Shown here: piece by piece, positions 11,371 to 22,893 of the stretch | Position numbering within the stretch: the first letter of the stretch is position 1 | How the letters are laid out: each line of letters begins with the position of its first letter | NCBI RefSeq assembly: GCF_024323335.1 | Contig: NC_066585.1 | Location: 344,167,846 to 344,231,845 of the forward strand | DNA from: Lathyrus oleraceus | Lineage: Eukaryota > Streptophyta > Magnoliopsida > Fabales > Fabaceae | Direction: 5' to 3' | Length of the DNA: 64,000 bases | The notes under the pieces: generated by a model | Databases searched by the model: none | Told to the model about the DNA's origin: nothing | Seen by the model: the letters and a program-made list of their open reading frames with translations, nothing else | Translations under genes and position numbers: made by a program

Positions 11371-11624
11371 GTAATTTGTTTTCATATTTTAAGAAAAATC
11401 TTTCTCTTATGCCTAAGGGAGAAGTGAACATTGTTAGGTTTTTTCAATTATCATTAATAAAATGAAATCATATTCATCAACATCTATGATGTTTTATGTT
11501 TGCATTTTGCCTTTTGAAAATGGTAATCACAAAAAACATAAATGAATAAATAGTAATTGCCTTTCTGCATATTATTTGGTCATAATTCAGTTCTCTAAAA
11601 TCAAAATATCAAATCATTATGCAG
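11371..11624 (+). other. Intron of Ogre-type element B
   Basis: This is a 254-bp AT-rich stretch starting GTAATTTG and ending TTATGCAG, with canonical GT-AG ends. It contains in-frame stops, and removing it keeps the protease-side and RT-side frames continuous across a TAA that overlaps the donor. Element D has the equivalent at 61237-61496 with similar sequence and ends. Ogre elements are known to carry an intron at this place, between protease and RT. Confidence 0.85.
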
Positions 11625-13302
11625 GTTGATTCTCAAACCCATTGAATACAACGATCCTACTCCCTCTCCAAACTTTGATCTCCATGTGTTTGAGGTTGAG
11701 GAAGAGACCGATGAAGAAGTGTTTGATGAATTATCTCGATTACTTGAGCATGAGGAAAAAGCCATTGAGCAGTTCGAAGAACAGATTGAGCTAGTCAACT
11801 TGGGTTCCGCAGATGATGTGAAGGAAGTCAAGATTGGGTCTCAGATGTGTCCAAAAGTTAAGAAGGGGTTGATTGATCTTCTTCGAGAGTATTCAGATGT
11901 GTTTGCTTGGTCTTATCAAGACATGCTTGGTTTGGATTCGGAGATTGTGGAGCATAAATTTCCTTTGAAACCAGAATGCCCGCCAGTCAAGCAGAAGTTG
12001 AGGAGAACTCATCCTGATATGGTAGTGAAGATCAAAGACGAAGTGCGGAAACAGATTGATGCTGGTTTTCTTGTTACCTCCGAATATCTGCAGTGGGTGG
12101 CCAATATTGTGCCTGTTTCGAATAAGGATGGAAAAGTCCATATGTGTGTTGATTATAGAGATCAGAACAAAGCTAGTCCGAAAGATGATTTCCCTCTACC
12201 ACACATTGATATGTTGGTAGATAATACAGCTAAATTTAAAGTCTTTTCGTTTATGGACGGATTTTCTGGTTATAATCAAATCAAGATGGCACCCGAAGAT
12301 ATGGAGAAGACCACATTCATTACGCCCTGGGGAACATTCTGTTATAGAGTGATGCCTTTCGGTTTAAAGAATGCTGGTGCAACATACTAGAGAGCTATGA
12401 CCACTCTTTTTCATGATATGATACATAAAGAGATCGAAGTCTATGTTGATCATATGATTGCTAAATCGAGTGATGAAGAAGAACATGTTGAGCATTTGTT
12501 GAAGCTATTCCAGCATTTGAGGAAGTACAAACTCCTCCTGAATCCCAATAAATGTACTTTTGGTGTTCGTTCTGGTAAGTTGTTGGGCTTTATTGTCAGC
12601 GAGAAGGGTATTGAAGTTGATCCTGCCAAAGTCAAAGTAATACAAGAAATACCCGTGCCCAAAACTGAGAAGCAAGTCAGGGATTTTCTCGCCCGCTTGA
12701 ATTACATCTCAAGATTTATATCGCATATGACTGCCACGTATGTGCATATATCCAAGCTTCTTCAGAAAGATCAGTCTTGTGATTGGACCGAAGATTGCAA
12801 TAAAGCTTTTGACAGTATCAAAGAGTATCTACTTGAGCCTCTGATTCTGTCTCCGCCTGTTGAAGGAAGACCTTTGATCATGTATTTGACTATGTTTGAA
12901 GAGATTATGAGATGTGTTCTTGGTCAGCAAGATGAAACTAGAAAGAAAGAATATGTTATTTACTACCTTAGTAAGAAATTCACCGATTGTGAGACTCGGT
13001 ATTCTATGCTTGAAAAAACTTGTTGCGCATTGGCTTGGGCTGCTAAGCGTCTGCGTCAATATATGTTGAATCATACTACTTGGTTGATATCCAAAATGGA
13101 TACAAACACGTATATTTTTAAGAAGCCTGCTTTAACTGGGAGGATTTCTCGTTGGCAGATGTTTTTATCCGAGTATGATATCGAATATGGATCACAAAAA
13201 GCTTTTAAAGGTAGTGTCTTGGCTGACCATTGGCTCACCAACCGATTGAAGATTATCAATCAGTGCAGTATGATTTTCCTGATGAAGAGATCTCGTACCT
13301 GA
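11625..13302 (+). pseudogene. Reverse transcriptase and RNase H, element B, broken
   Basis: The second exon opens with LILKPIEYNDPTP and an acidic linker. RT follows with VHMCVDYRDQNKASPKDDF, FMDGFSGYNQIKMAPED, RVMPFGLKNAGATY, a TAG at 12388-12390 (Gln in element D), then VYVDHMIAKS. The catalytic YVDD has become YVDH (codon 12451-12453). RNase H spans about 12870-13230 with LSKKFTDCETRYSMLEK; its first acidic position reads FEEIM where D has LDESM. A frameshift near 13225 ends the frame. Confidence 0.9.
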
Positions 13303-13730
13303 AAATGAAAGATTGCGAGGAACCATTGCTTGAAGAAGTGCCAGAACCTGGTTCCCGTTGGGCATGGTATTTGATGGAGCTGTTAATCAATATGGTAATG
13401 GCATTGGGGCAGTGATTATTACTCCTTAAGGCACTCATTTTCTGTTTACAGCCAGACTAACTTTCAAGTGTACAAATAACATTACTGAGTATGAAGCTTG
13501 ACGTCTATGGAGATTCATCTTTGGTTGTAAATCAGATCAAAGGTGAATGGGAGTTGAATCAACCCGGTTTGATACTGTATAGAGATTATGCGAGGAGGAT
13601 TTCAACTTTCTTTATAAAGGTTGAGTTTCATCATATCCCTTGAGATGAAAATCAGATGGCAGATGCTCTTGCAACGTTGGCTTCAATGATTATGGTGAAA
13701 TTTTGGAATGAAGTTCCCAATTTGACTGTA
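13226..13730 (+). pseudogene. Second (archaeal-type) RNase H, element B, broken
   Basis: After the frameshift, similarity to D continues with QPIEDYQSVQYDFPDEE and EPGSRW. The FDGG-type acidic block is lost to another shift near 13365. A comparison with D at 59290-59380 shows a deletion of roughly 48 bp after the codons for EYEA (13490-13502). The GDSSLVVNQIKGEWE block (13508-13552) and the C-terminal region (IP, stop, DENQMADALATL; 13636-13683) remain. A second RNase H is known from Tat-lineage elements. Confidence 0.75.
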
Positions 13731-13789
13731 ATGCGTCTTGATAGGCCAGCCCATGTGTTTGTTGTTAAAGAAGTCGAATATGAGAAACC

Positions 13790-14989
13790 GTAGTATTTTG
13801 ATATCAAGTGTTTCCTCCAAAGTCAGATTTACCCACATGGGGAATCTTTGAAAGATAAGAAGACTTTGAGGATATTAGCACGCAACTTCTACCTGAATGG
13901 TGATGTGATGTACAAGAGAAACTTCGATACAAATTTGCTCAGATGCGTGGACAGACACGAAGCAGACTTATTGATGACTAAAGTCCATGAAGGTTCCTTT
14001 GGTACTCATTCCAAGGGACATGCTATGGCTAAGAAGAGGTTGAGAGCAGGTTACTATTGGCTGACAATGGAACTTGACTGTTGCAAGTTTTGTGAAGAAA
14101 TGCCACAAGTGTCAAATTTATGTAGATAAGGTTCATATTCTTCCGAAACTATTGAATGTCATTTCATCTCCATGGCCTTTCTCCATGTGGGGAATTGATA
14201 TGAGTGTCATGATTGAGCCCAAAGCTTCGAGCGGACATCGTTTCATTTTGGTGGCTATTGACTACTTCACAAAATGGGTTGAAGCGGCATCGTATGCGAA
14301 TGTAACCAAGAAAGTTGTTGTGAGGTTTATCAAGAATCAGATTATATGTCGTTATGGTGTGCTAAGTAAGATCAATACTGATAATGGATCAAACTTGAAT
14401 AATAATATGGTGGAAGCTCTTTGCAAAGACTTCAAAATCGCACACCATAATTCTTCTCCCTAAAGACCTAAGATGAATGGGGTTGTTGAAGCTGCGAATA
14501 AGAACATCAAGAAGATCATTCAGAAGATGGTTGTGACATACAAGGATTGGCATGAGATGCTACCATTTTCATTGCATGGGTACCGTACATCCATCCGCAC
14601 TTCAACAGGGGCAACCCCTTTTTCACTTGTTTATGGTATGGAAGTTGTGCTCCCAGTAGAGGTTGAGATCTGATCGTTGCGTGTTTTGATGGAAGCCAAG
14701 TTGACTGAAGCTAAAAGGTTTCCAAACCAGATATGATCAACTGAATTTGATTGAAGATAAGAGATTGACCACCATGTGTCACGGTCAGTTGTACCAGTAG
14801 AGAATGAAGAAGGCATTTGATAAGAAGGTCAGGCCTCGTGTGTTTAGAGAAGGTGACCTTGTGCTCAAGAAGATACTATCTTTCAAACCTGATGCTAGGG
14901 GGAAATGGATTCCTAATTATGAAGGCCCATATGTTGTTAAGAGAGCCTTTTCAGGCGGTGCTTTGATTCTTACGTCCTATAAATGCTGA
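13790..14989 (+). pseudogene. Integrase, element B, broken
   Basis: The N-terminal zinc region is split by a frameshift near 14085: HEGSFGTHSKGH lies in one frame and KKCHKCQIY in the next. The core is in 14074-14463 with MWGIDM (Asp 1), TDNGSN (Asp 2) and, after a stop at 14461-14463, NGVVEAANKNIKK (Glu). All three catalytic acids are thus present. A TGA at 14671-14673, a frame change near 14720 and a TAG near 14798 follow. The C-terminal GPY-type motif YEGPYVVKRAF is at about 14917-14950. No chromodomain is seen, as expected for Tat elements. Confidence 0.9.
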
Positions 14990-16440
14990 TGCAGTCAAGA
15001 AATACTTTGCCTAAAAAGAAAAGAACATCTCACTATGTTAAAAACCCGAAAGGGTGGCTTAGGCAAAAATGAGCGTCTCGGTGGATTGAAATTAGGGATC
15101 ATGGCAGGTAACTGCATTCGGTTGATCTCTAGTCTTGAGGATAATTTTATGCAAGTCAATCAACTCTGATTCATTTTCCTCAACCGAAGCCAAGAGCACA
15201 GTGGATATTGAAGTTGGTAAAAGGATTAGTGATCATTATATTCAAAGTAGCCCTTTTCCATGTAAATTATCATTTTTGAACTTTGGTAAAGATCCGTGGA
15301 GTCTTGTCATTTACAGACTACCATTCTATTAAATAAAGTTGAGCATTTTATCCAATTGTTTCTACTCTTATTTATTTTTTCAGCTAAATAGAGTTGAATT
15401 TTTATGATGATAATTTTGAAACTTTGAAATAATAAAAATCATTTTTCTTAAAATAATAAAACCAATCGATTTCAGTAAGGAGTATCAACAGCGGTCTGAG
15501 AACAGGTAAGCTATGAAGTGCAAAGCTTTGTAGGTCTTCTCCAAGCAATTGGTTTGGTCACTTTTTCCTCCCCAACGACAAGTCAGTTTTCCCAGACGAG
15601 TTTATAACATCTGAGTTGTAAGCGCATATTCTCAACGGTTTGTATAGATCCATCACAAAGTTTTATTTCCCGCAAGTCCCCAGCGGAGTTCACTCCTGAT
15701 CCCCGCCGACACTGATTCTTGAGCAGTATTTTTGGTCCTCTGCAAGGTTGTCTCCCATTTGGTATGGTGTTGGCCTAAAATTCCCCATAGAGTTGATGAT
15801 TCAGGTCCTTAGCAAACCTTTTTTTTCTCCTGCCTCAGTAGGGTTTGAGATATTCAAAGAAGGATGAGTTACATTCATCCCGAGTTTTTTTCTCTCTCGT
15901 CGATGCTTGCATCCTGTCGAGATTAGCCGAGTGTTGTAGCGATGATTCAGATTAATGACATTTGTATCCTTTGTGATTGTTTTGTCAGCATAATCATCAA
16001 TCATATATACATATACATTCATACATAAGATATTTCATTATGCATTGTAATTACATTTGATTCCTTATTTTCTGATCCTCTGCTATGGTGATGTTATTTC
16101 TCCATACGAATTTGATGCATATGTCCTCCCTCAATTGTAGAGTGCCATCCCCTTAATCAGAAAGAATTTAGCCTTTCTCATTCCCCACTAAGTTATTAAC
16201 TCGTGGATGATTATTATTTCAGCTTCCTCCCCCAGTTGATTGTCTGGATGGAACCACTCCCCCTGAGTTATATCCTCATTGGGTCGAGTCTTTGTTTGGC
16301 CGTTTCTTTCTAGCTCTTACGTAGATAGACGCTTTTGGTCCCTAAAAAGTCTATTACCAAGTAACTAGTAATATTCGTTTCGATTTATGAGTTCTTAACT
16401 TTTACCTAATACCCGGTAATAGTAATCTACTTCCTATTAT
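14990..16440 (+). other. 3' UTR of element B, unique part
   Basis: No gene is supported. The stretch has many short repeats of the type seen in Ogre 3' UTRs, such as CCCCAGCGGAGTT-like phrases, and aligns in inverted orientation with 56230-57816 of element D. An AT-rich TATACATATACAT tract near 16005-16025 corresponds to the region that is tandemly duplicated in D (56515-56775). Confidence 0.6.
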
Positions 16441-17150
16441 TTCTTTCCCCAACGGATTCGTTTTACGTTTCCCCGGCAGTCTATCCTTGATATGTTCATC
16501 TTAGCCAATGACATATATTCTTCCCTTTAAGTCTATCCTCGATATGTTCATCTTAACCAATGATAGATATTCTCTCTTTGCAGTTTTCTACCCAGTAAAA
16601 AGGTAGTCGCAATCCCTATTTCATTCCCCAGAGAGTTAATCCTTGATATGTTCATCCTAACCAATGACAATTTCCTCCTCTCATTGGTCTTCTACCTAGT
16701 AGTCGGTAGTTGTAAATCCTACTTTGCCCCTTGAGTCTATCCTTGATATGTTCATCCTAACCGGTGACAGATACTCTCTCTTTGGTATTCTATCCAGTAG
16801 CTGATAGATATAATTCCTACTTTTCCCCAGGAGTCTATCCTTGATATGTTCATCTTAGCCGATGACGGATATTCTTCCCCTTGAGTCTATCCTTGATATG
16901 TTCATTTTTACTAGTGATGGATATTCTCTCTTTGGTTTTCTGCCCAATAACCAGTAGTTGTAAGTCCTATTTGATGTTTTCCCCAACAGGTTTTTCTTAC
17001 CTAGTAACCGGTAACAAACATACCTCCATTTCCTCAGTGAGTTATCCTTGATATGTTTACCCTAATCGGTAATTAATGTCTCTATGACGGAATACATTAT
17101 CTTCCTACCCAGTAACCAGTAATAGTTAATGTAATTCCGTTACTCCTATG
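16441..17150 (+). repeat. Minisatellite in 3' UTR of element B
   Basis: Repeats of CTATCCTTGATATGTTCATC start near 16480, 16532, 16636, 16734, 16829 and 16884, with a diverged copy near 17045. Spacings are about 52 bp or near multiples of it. Units alternate with a second type containing CCCAGTAACCGGTA. Element D has the same repeat in inverted orientation (42000-42597 and 55906-56130). Ogre 3' UTRs in legumes are known to hold such hypervariable tandem repeats. Confidence 0.85.
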
Positions 17151-17590
17151 TTGAAGTTCATTCTTCCCCAATTGAGTTTGGTTCAGGTACTTCAATTTTA
17201 TTCTGATCTACCCATTTCCCCCCTGCAGTTTCTCCTTTTATCCCCAAGTGAGTCCTTCCATTGATTTATTTTCATGGAATTTCATCGTGTCTCCATCAAT
17301 TTTCAAGTCGTAGCCTGGCCTACGCATAACCTTTATTCCCCAGAGTCTATGTCTCCCAAGTGAGTGTTCCTTATGGAATACATTATACTCCTGTGGACTT
17401 TCAGTCTCTCCGGATTCTTTCCTTTGTGGAAATATTTTCCCCACAGAGATTCCTTTTAACATCCATGTCATATGCATCATGATGTCTCTTAGGGACCAAT
17501 TTTTTTCCTCTATATGTTGTTATTTAAGTCCATTCTACTGAGTCGATACGAAGATTTTAACCTTCACCTTCTCAGTTAGAATATCCTTAA
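17151..17590 (+). other. 3' UTR of element B between minisatellite and PPT
   Basis: This is noncoding. It aligns with 41540-42000 of element D in inverted orientation. No domain, and no tandem structure beyond the neighbouring array, is visible. Confidence 0.6.
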
Positions 17591-17601
17591 ATAGGGGCAA
17601 C
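17591..17601 (+). promoter_or_regulatory. Polypurine tract of element B
   Basis: ATAGGGGCAAC lies immediately before the LTR start TGTAAGACCCC. This is the position of the plus-strand primer in LTR retrotransposons. Element D has the matching tract at 41526-41536. Confidence 0.75.
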
Positions 17602-19115
17602 TGTAAGACCCCAATTTTGACCCTTAGATTCCTCATGCTACCTTATCATATGTATTAGCTTTGGGATCACACCTTGACATCCTCCTTACCCCTCATTCAT
17701 TGGGTTTGCATTGGAAGAGATCACCAAGCACTTTTGATTGTATCATACTTTGTTTTTGATTATTTACTAACCAAAATACCAAAAATATGTCAATGTATAG
17801 TTTAACTCTTTTGTAGGTAGTGTGTGTTCTCACCTATGTTTCATCGAGCTCATATCTAGGATTCGAGACCCTCAATGCAAAGAGTTCAATCAAGAAATGG
17901 TTCACATTGGTTCTAGGAATCATATATGGGTCCCCATGATCTTCAAATGGCATTTTGATCAAGAAATCATCAAGAGTTTGGAGTTTGTTTGCCTTGGAAA
18001 CCCTAATTCATTTGGGTATCTTGTGTGACTTCTTCAATAAGTTTCTTCAATAATTGATCAAATAGTTCAAGGGGTACTTCATATTAAATCATCCTACACA
18101 CATATGATCCTTCATGAGTCCCAAAAGTCAATATAATATCAAGCTAGCAAGTTGGTTCATGGTGGTTGACCAGAGAAAGTCAACAGGTCAAAACTGGGGT
18201 TCCCTAGACCCTATCTCCTACAATTTTTGTCATATGAAAATTATCCCAAGAGCAAAGTTACTCAAAATGACATTTCAAACAGATTCCAATTTTAAGTCAA
18301 GAGCTAGCTTTAATTGGAAAGTCATCTTTTATGGTGAGAGATTATAGGTCATTTTGTCTGAACCCTAGTTTGGAGGTCAACTTCCCAAGACCATAACTTG
18401 CTCAATTCTTATGTAATGAAAGCCATTCAAATTCTATGATCAAATATAATATGTTTACTTCAACTTTGATATCTGGAGTAAGTTCAAATTCAACATTAAA
18501 ACTCATGTTCCAAGAAGAAACATTATAGGTCATTTTGGGCCAGTACCATTGAACAAGTGATTTTCCTCAACTTCTAAAATGCATAACTCCTTCTTGCCAA
18601 ATCAAAATTTGGTCAAATTTGTGACCATATTGAATAGGTTTGAAAGAGATACAACTTTGATGAAGGAACGTTTTTCATTTGAAGTCCATAGCAAAAGTTA
18701 TTCAAGGTGGAAGAAGTGAACATTTGACTTGGGACATGGAAAATTTTCAAATATGTTTGATTTCCCAAACTTCAACCTCAAAATTAATCATGATCCAAGC
18801 TTCAAATGAAAAAGTAATCAACATAAAAGTTGTTCCCCTTGATCTCACCTTTCTCAAAAGTCCAATATCATCTCATTTGGCCAATGAATGAAGGACTTCG
18901 GCATGGGTGCAATGTGAGGTACCATTTGGATGAAATTCATGATCCACTTCAATTCAACAATGCGTGGCTTAACACAACACTTTCAGCATGACATGTGCAC
19001 ACTTTTGTACCTTTTCCAATCATTCTTTGGGCTTTGTACATGCCCATGCAAGCTCATGAAGGAAGTTGCTAATTGTGGATATTGAAATGAAAGTGTGTGG
19101 AAAGCATATGCATTA
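17602..19115 (+). mobile_element. 3' LTR of element B, first part
   Basis: It starts TGTAAGACCCCAATTTTGAC. It aligns with the inverted LTR of D (from 41525 downwards) until CATTA at 19111-19115, where a group-X solo LTR is inserted. No coding potential is seen. The LTR resumes at 26323. Confidence 0.9.
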
Positions 19116-19416
19116 TGTCGCAACTGGTGCGAAAAAAACAACCGGTGAGGAAAAGAAAACAGAAGAGTCTCCACCGTTCTTTATTTATCCCAAAGGAGGG
19201 AAAGGAAACGATCGAAGAAAACTTGAAGAAAAAGAAAAGACAAGGTCTCGCAACCAAATCTTGGGTTCGGGAGTCGATTATGCGAAGGGAAGGTATTAGA
19301 ACCCCTACGCATCTGTAGTACTCTACGAGATCCACTCTTGTTGTTCTAGTCTAAAGGGTGTAGGTATATCTAAAGTACTATCTGCTAAAAGAAAGTCGAA
19401 AGAAAATGACTCGCAA

Positions 19417-19760
19417 GGATGTCGCATCCACTTCCTACGTATCTCACCTAGGTATGAGAATTAGAGTCTTCGTAGCTCGGCTACCTATGGGCGAAAGCGA
19501 AGTGTACTCGATAAGACATCGCGTCTTATGCCTACGTATCTCATCTGGAATGAGAATCAGAGAAAAACGTAGTTCAGCTATCTACGGGAACAAGGGTCTC
19601 AATTGCAACTAGGGCAAGAGAAAGGGAAGGTCTCGATCGCAACAAGGGCGAGAGAATAGAATCGTAGCAAGGGCGAAAGCAAGCAAGGATTAGTTGTTAG
19701 TCGTCAGTCAAACTCGGCAAGACATCGCATTTTGTGCCTACGTATCTCGACTAAACATGA
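19417..19760 (-). repeat. Small-hairpin units of group-X LTR, copy 1
   Basis: Repeated units carry three short palindromes: GGATG-TCG-CATCC (19417-19429) or ATAAGAC-ATCGC-GTCTTAT (19511-19529); TCTCAT...ATGAGA type (19442 on); and GTAGC-TCG-GCTAC (19472-19484). Equivalent units recur at 22020-22400, 34010-34180 and 855-1010. Confidence 0.8.
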
Positions 19761-22700
19761 GAATCAGAGTTGTCGTAGTTCGGCTAACTAGGGGTTAAAG
19801 ATTTCCATCTGAACATGGACTTACAAAAGAGGACACCAGCTGTGTCAAAGGAAAGTCGGAATGTGTTCAACATCCTAGCAGTAGGTGTCGTAGCTCGTTG
19901 AATCGGGTCTTAGGCAGTTACCTCTTTGCAATAGAACAGACTGACATGCCACAAGATCGGAGACGCACGAAAGGTCTAAAAGTGGGGAAGCTCTGCCCTA
20001 GAGTTGTCATGCAATGTGGACCTATGTGTTAGGATTTACAGAGGGGAACCTCTACCTAATGTTAGCATGCAAAGAATAAGGGAATTCTACCTACGTTATC
20101 ATACAAAGGGTTCTACCTAATGGGTGCTACCTAAACGGAACAAGAGTCGACAGATGGAGCAAGGAGAGGAGCCATGGATAAGGGTAGATGGCGATGCCTA
20201 AGGCAATCGACTTACAGGTAGATGGCGATGCCTGAGGCGATCGACTTACAAGAGGATGGATGAATGTGTGTTGGTTCTGTTAAGTTTTGAAAATGATTAC
20301 TCGACGTTGGATTGAGCTTTTGATCTTGTTTTGAAATGATTATCGGATGTTCGTTTTAATTCTTGTATTAACAGATGAATAAAGAATGAAAGAGTAAACA
20401 TTATACACTTTATGGGATAGGGGTACATTTGTTACGAATGGGGATGGTTCATGGCAATCAAACAATAAGAATATATGCCTCAATCATCATATAAGTAAAC
20501 AGGTATATAATCAAATCAAAGAATCAAAGAATGAAATAATGGAGCATTAAACAAGGCATGGGAAGTAAGAACATGTTAAACAATCAAGCAATAATAAGCA
20601 TGGATGAAAGAAACAAGTGTAACAGATAACAAATGAATCAAACAGATGAAAAGATGTACAAAAAGGGTCCACTAAAATGATTAAATCAAGAAATGAGGTA
20701 AGGATCAAATAAAATCAAGATAAAAGGCCTCTAATACATGGCATATTAGATGTACAAGGGAGGATCAAAAGACCTCTTCAATTGCCATAAGCAATCCCTA
20801 AGTCAAACACCGATCATAAAGAAGTCAACTGAAAATTCAAGCCAACTTAATAATTATCAAATAAATAGCAAGTTAATAAAGAAAATTATGAAAAATTAAA
20901 CTAAGAAAGGTGGGGTCAGGACATCATCATCCCCCAAAAATATTTTAAAAATAATGAAAATTGGTTCATGAATTAATTGGAATAAAACAGAGGTCAAACC
21001 AAAAGTCCACCAACCAAACTAGGTTAAAAATAATTCAAGAATAAATCAAAAATGTGAAATAAAAATCTAATAAAAAGTTAGGTTGACCATGGGGTAGTGG
21101 TCAACCTTCATCGCAAAAATCATAAGCTAAAAATTATTTTAAGTCATAAAAATAAAATCAAGAATAAAATGTATGCTAAAATGGACCACTTGGAATGAAT
21201 AATTAAAATAGAATATTAATATTAAATAAATGAGAAAATCAAAATTAAATAAAATTAAATAAGGCATCAAGAAATGTGGAAAATATTTTTAGATATTTTT
21301 ATGAACAAAGAAAATATTTTAAAATAATTAAAATCGAAACAGAAATAAAAATGGGAATTAAAAAAGAAAATGAAAAGGGAAGAGTATTAGCGCTGATGGG
21401 CCATAAAAAGGGGGGTGTGGAAAGCGAACAACAAAGGCCCAAGATCCAAAACACATTAAGTTAGGCGTGACACAATGAAATAACATTTTAATTAAAAAAC
21501 TATGTGAACATGTTATCAACCGGTCACATGTACTTAAGTTACTAAAAGACAAAAAAACAATGGATGGACGAGATTAAAACATACATGCTGGATCTAAAGG
21601 CTCTCAAGATGACACACGGTCATCTTCTTCATTGCCAAACCCTAGCGCCATGCCCATGCAGAAAACACAGCAATGCAATGAGTTTTGCTCAAGTTCAACT
21701 TAAAAATACAACCACCATAGTGCATCAAAAAACACAAAATAAAACCCAGATCTCAAGTATAAAATGCAAGGATTAACATGGTATCTTTGTTTAAGTGAAA
21801 TGGTAGCTTAATCATGGAGAAAAGTTGACAATAAGATGTCAATATGGACACGGACATGAGCAAAAATCAACAATACAAATCAATATCATGAACATTGCCT
21901 CGTACTGGGGACTTCAAAAGCAAGCATGAGTATATGATTGGCATTGTAAACAATCTAAAGGGTGTAGGTATATCTAATGTATTATTTACTAAAAGAGGGT
22001 CAAAAGAAAATGACTCGCAAGGATGTCGCATCCACTTCCTACGTATCTCATCTGAGTATGAGAATCACAGTCTTCGTAGCTCGTCTATCTATAGGTTAAA
22101 GAGAGGTGTGCTCGCTAAGACATCGCGTCTTATGCTTACGTATCTCATCTGGAATGAGAATCAGAGCAAAACGTAGTTCAACTAACTACGGGAACAAAGG
22201 GTCTCGATTGCAACTAGGGCAAGAGAAAGGGAAGGTCTCGATCGCAACGAGGGCGAGTGAAAAGAATCGCAACAAGGGCGAAAGCAAGCAAGGATTAGTT
22301 GTTAGTCGTCAGTCAAACTCGGCAAGACCTCGCATCTTGTGCCTACGTATCTCATCTGAGTATGAGAATCAGAGTTTCCATAGTTCGGCTAACTAGGGGT
22401 TAAGGATTTCCATCTGAACATAGACTTACAAAAGAGGACACCAGCTGTGTCAAAGGAAAGTGGACAATGTGTTCAACATCCTAGCAGTAGGTGTCGCAGC
22501 TCTCTGGATCGAGTCTTAGGAAGTTACCTCTTTGCAATAGAACGGACTGACATGGCACGAGATCGGAGACGCATGGAAAGTCTAAAAGTGGGGAAGCTCT
22601 ACCCTATAGTTGTCATGCAATATGGACATATGTGTTAGGATTTACAGAGGGGAACATCTACCTAATGTTAGCATGCAAAGAAATAAGGGAATTCTACCTA

Positions 22701-22790
22701 TGTTATCATACAACAGGTTCTACCTAATGGGTGCTACCTAAACGGAACAAGAGTCGACAGATGGAGCAAGGAGAGGAGTCACGGATAAGG

Positions 22791-22893
22791 GTAGATGGCG
22801 ATGCCAGAGGCAATCGACTTACAGGTAGATGGCGATGCATGAAGCAATCGACTTACAAGAGAAATGGCGATGCATGAAGCAATCGACTTACAA
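22791..22893. repeat. Short tandem repeat, about 34-bp unit, three copies
   Basis: Units contain ATGGCGATGC...GCAATCGACTTACA. The equivalent place in the first copy of the 2.6-kb duplication (about 20187-20252) has two units, so copy number changed after the duplication. Confidence 0.8.

Noticed and set aside
21895..22638. ORFs of 63-96 codons in the solo LTR
   Set aside because: They run through repeated hairpin units and have counterparts only in other LTR copies; no domain.
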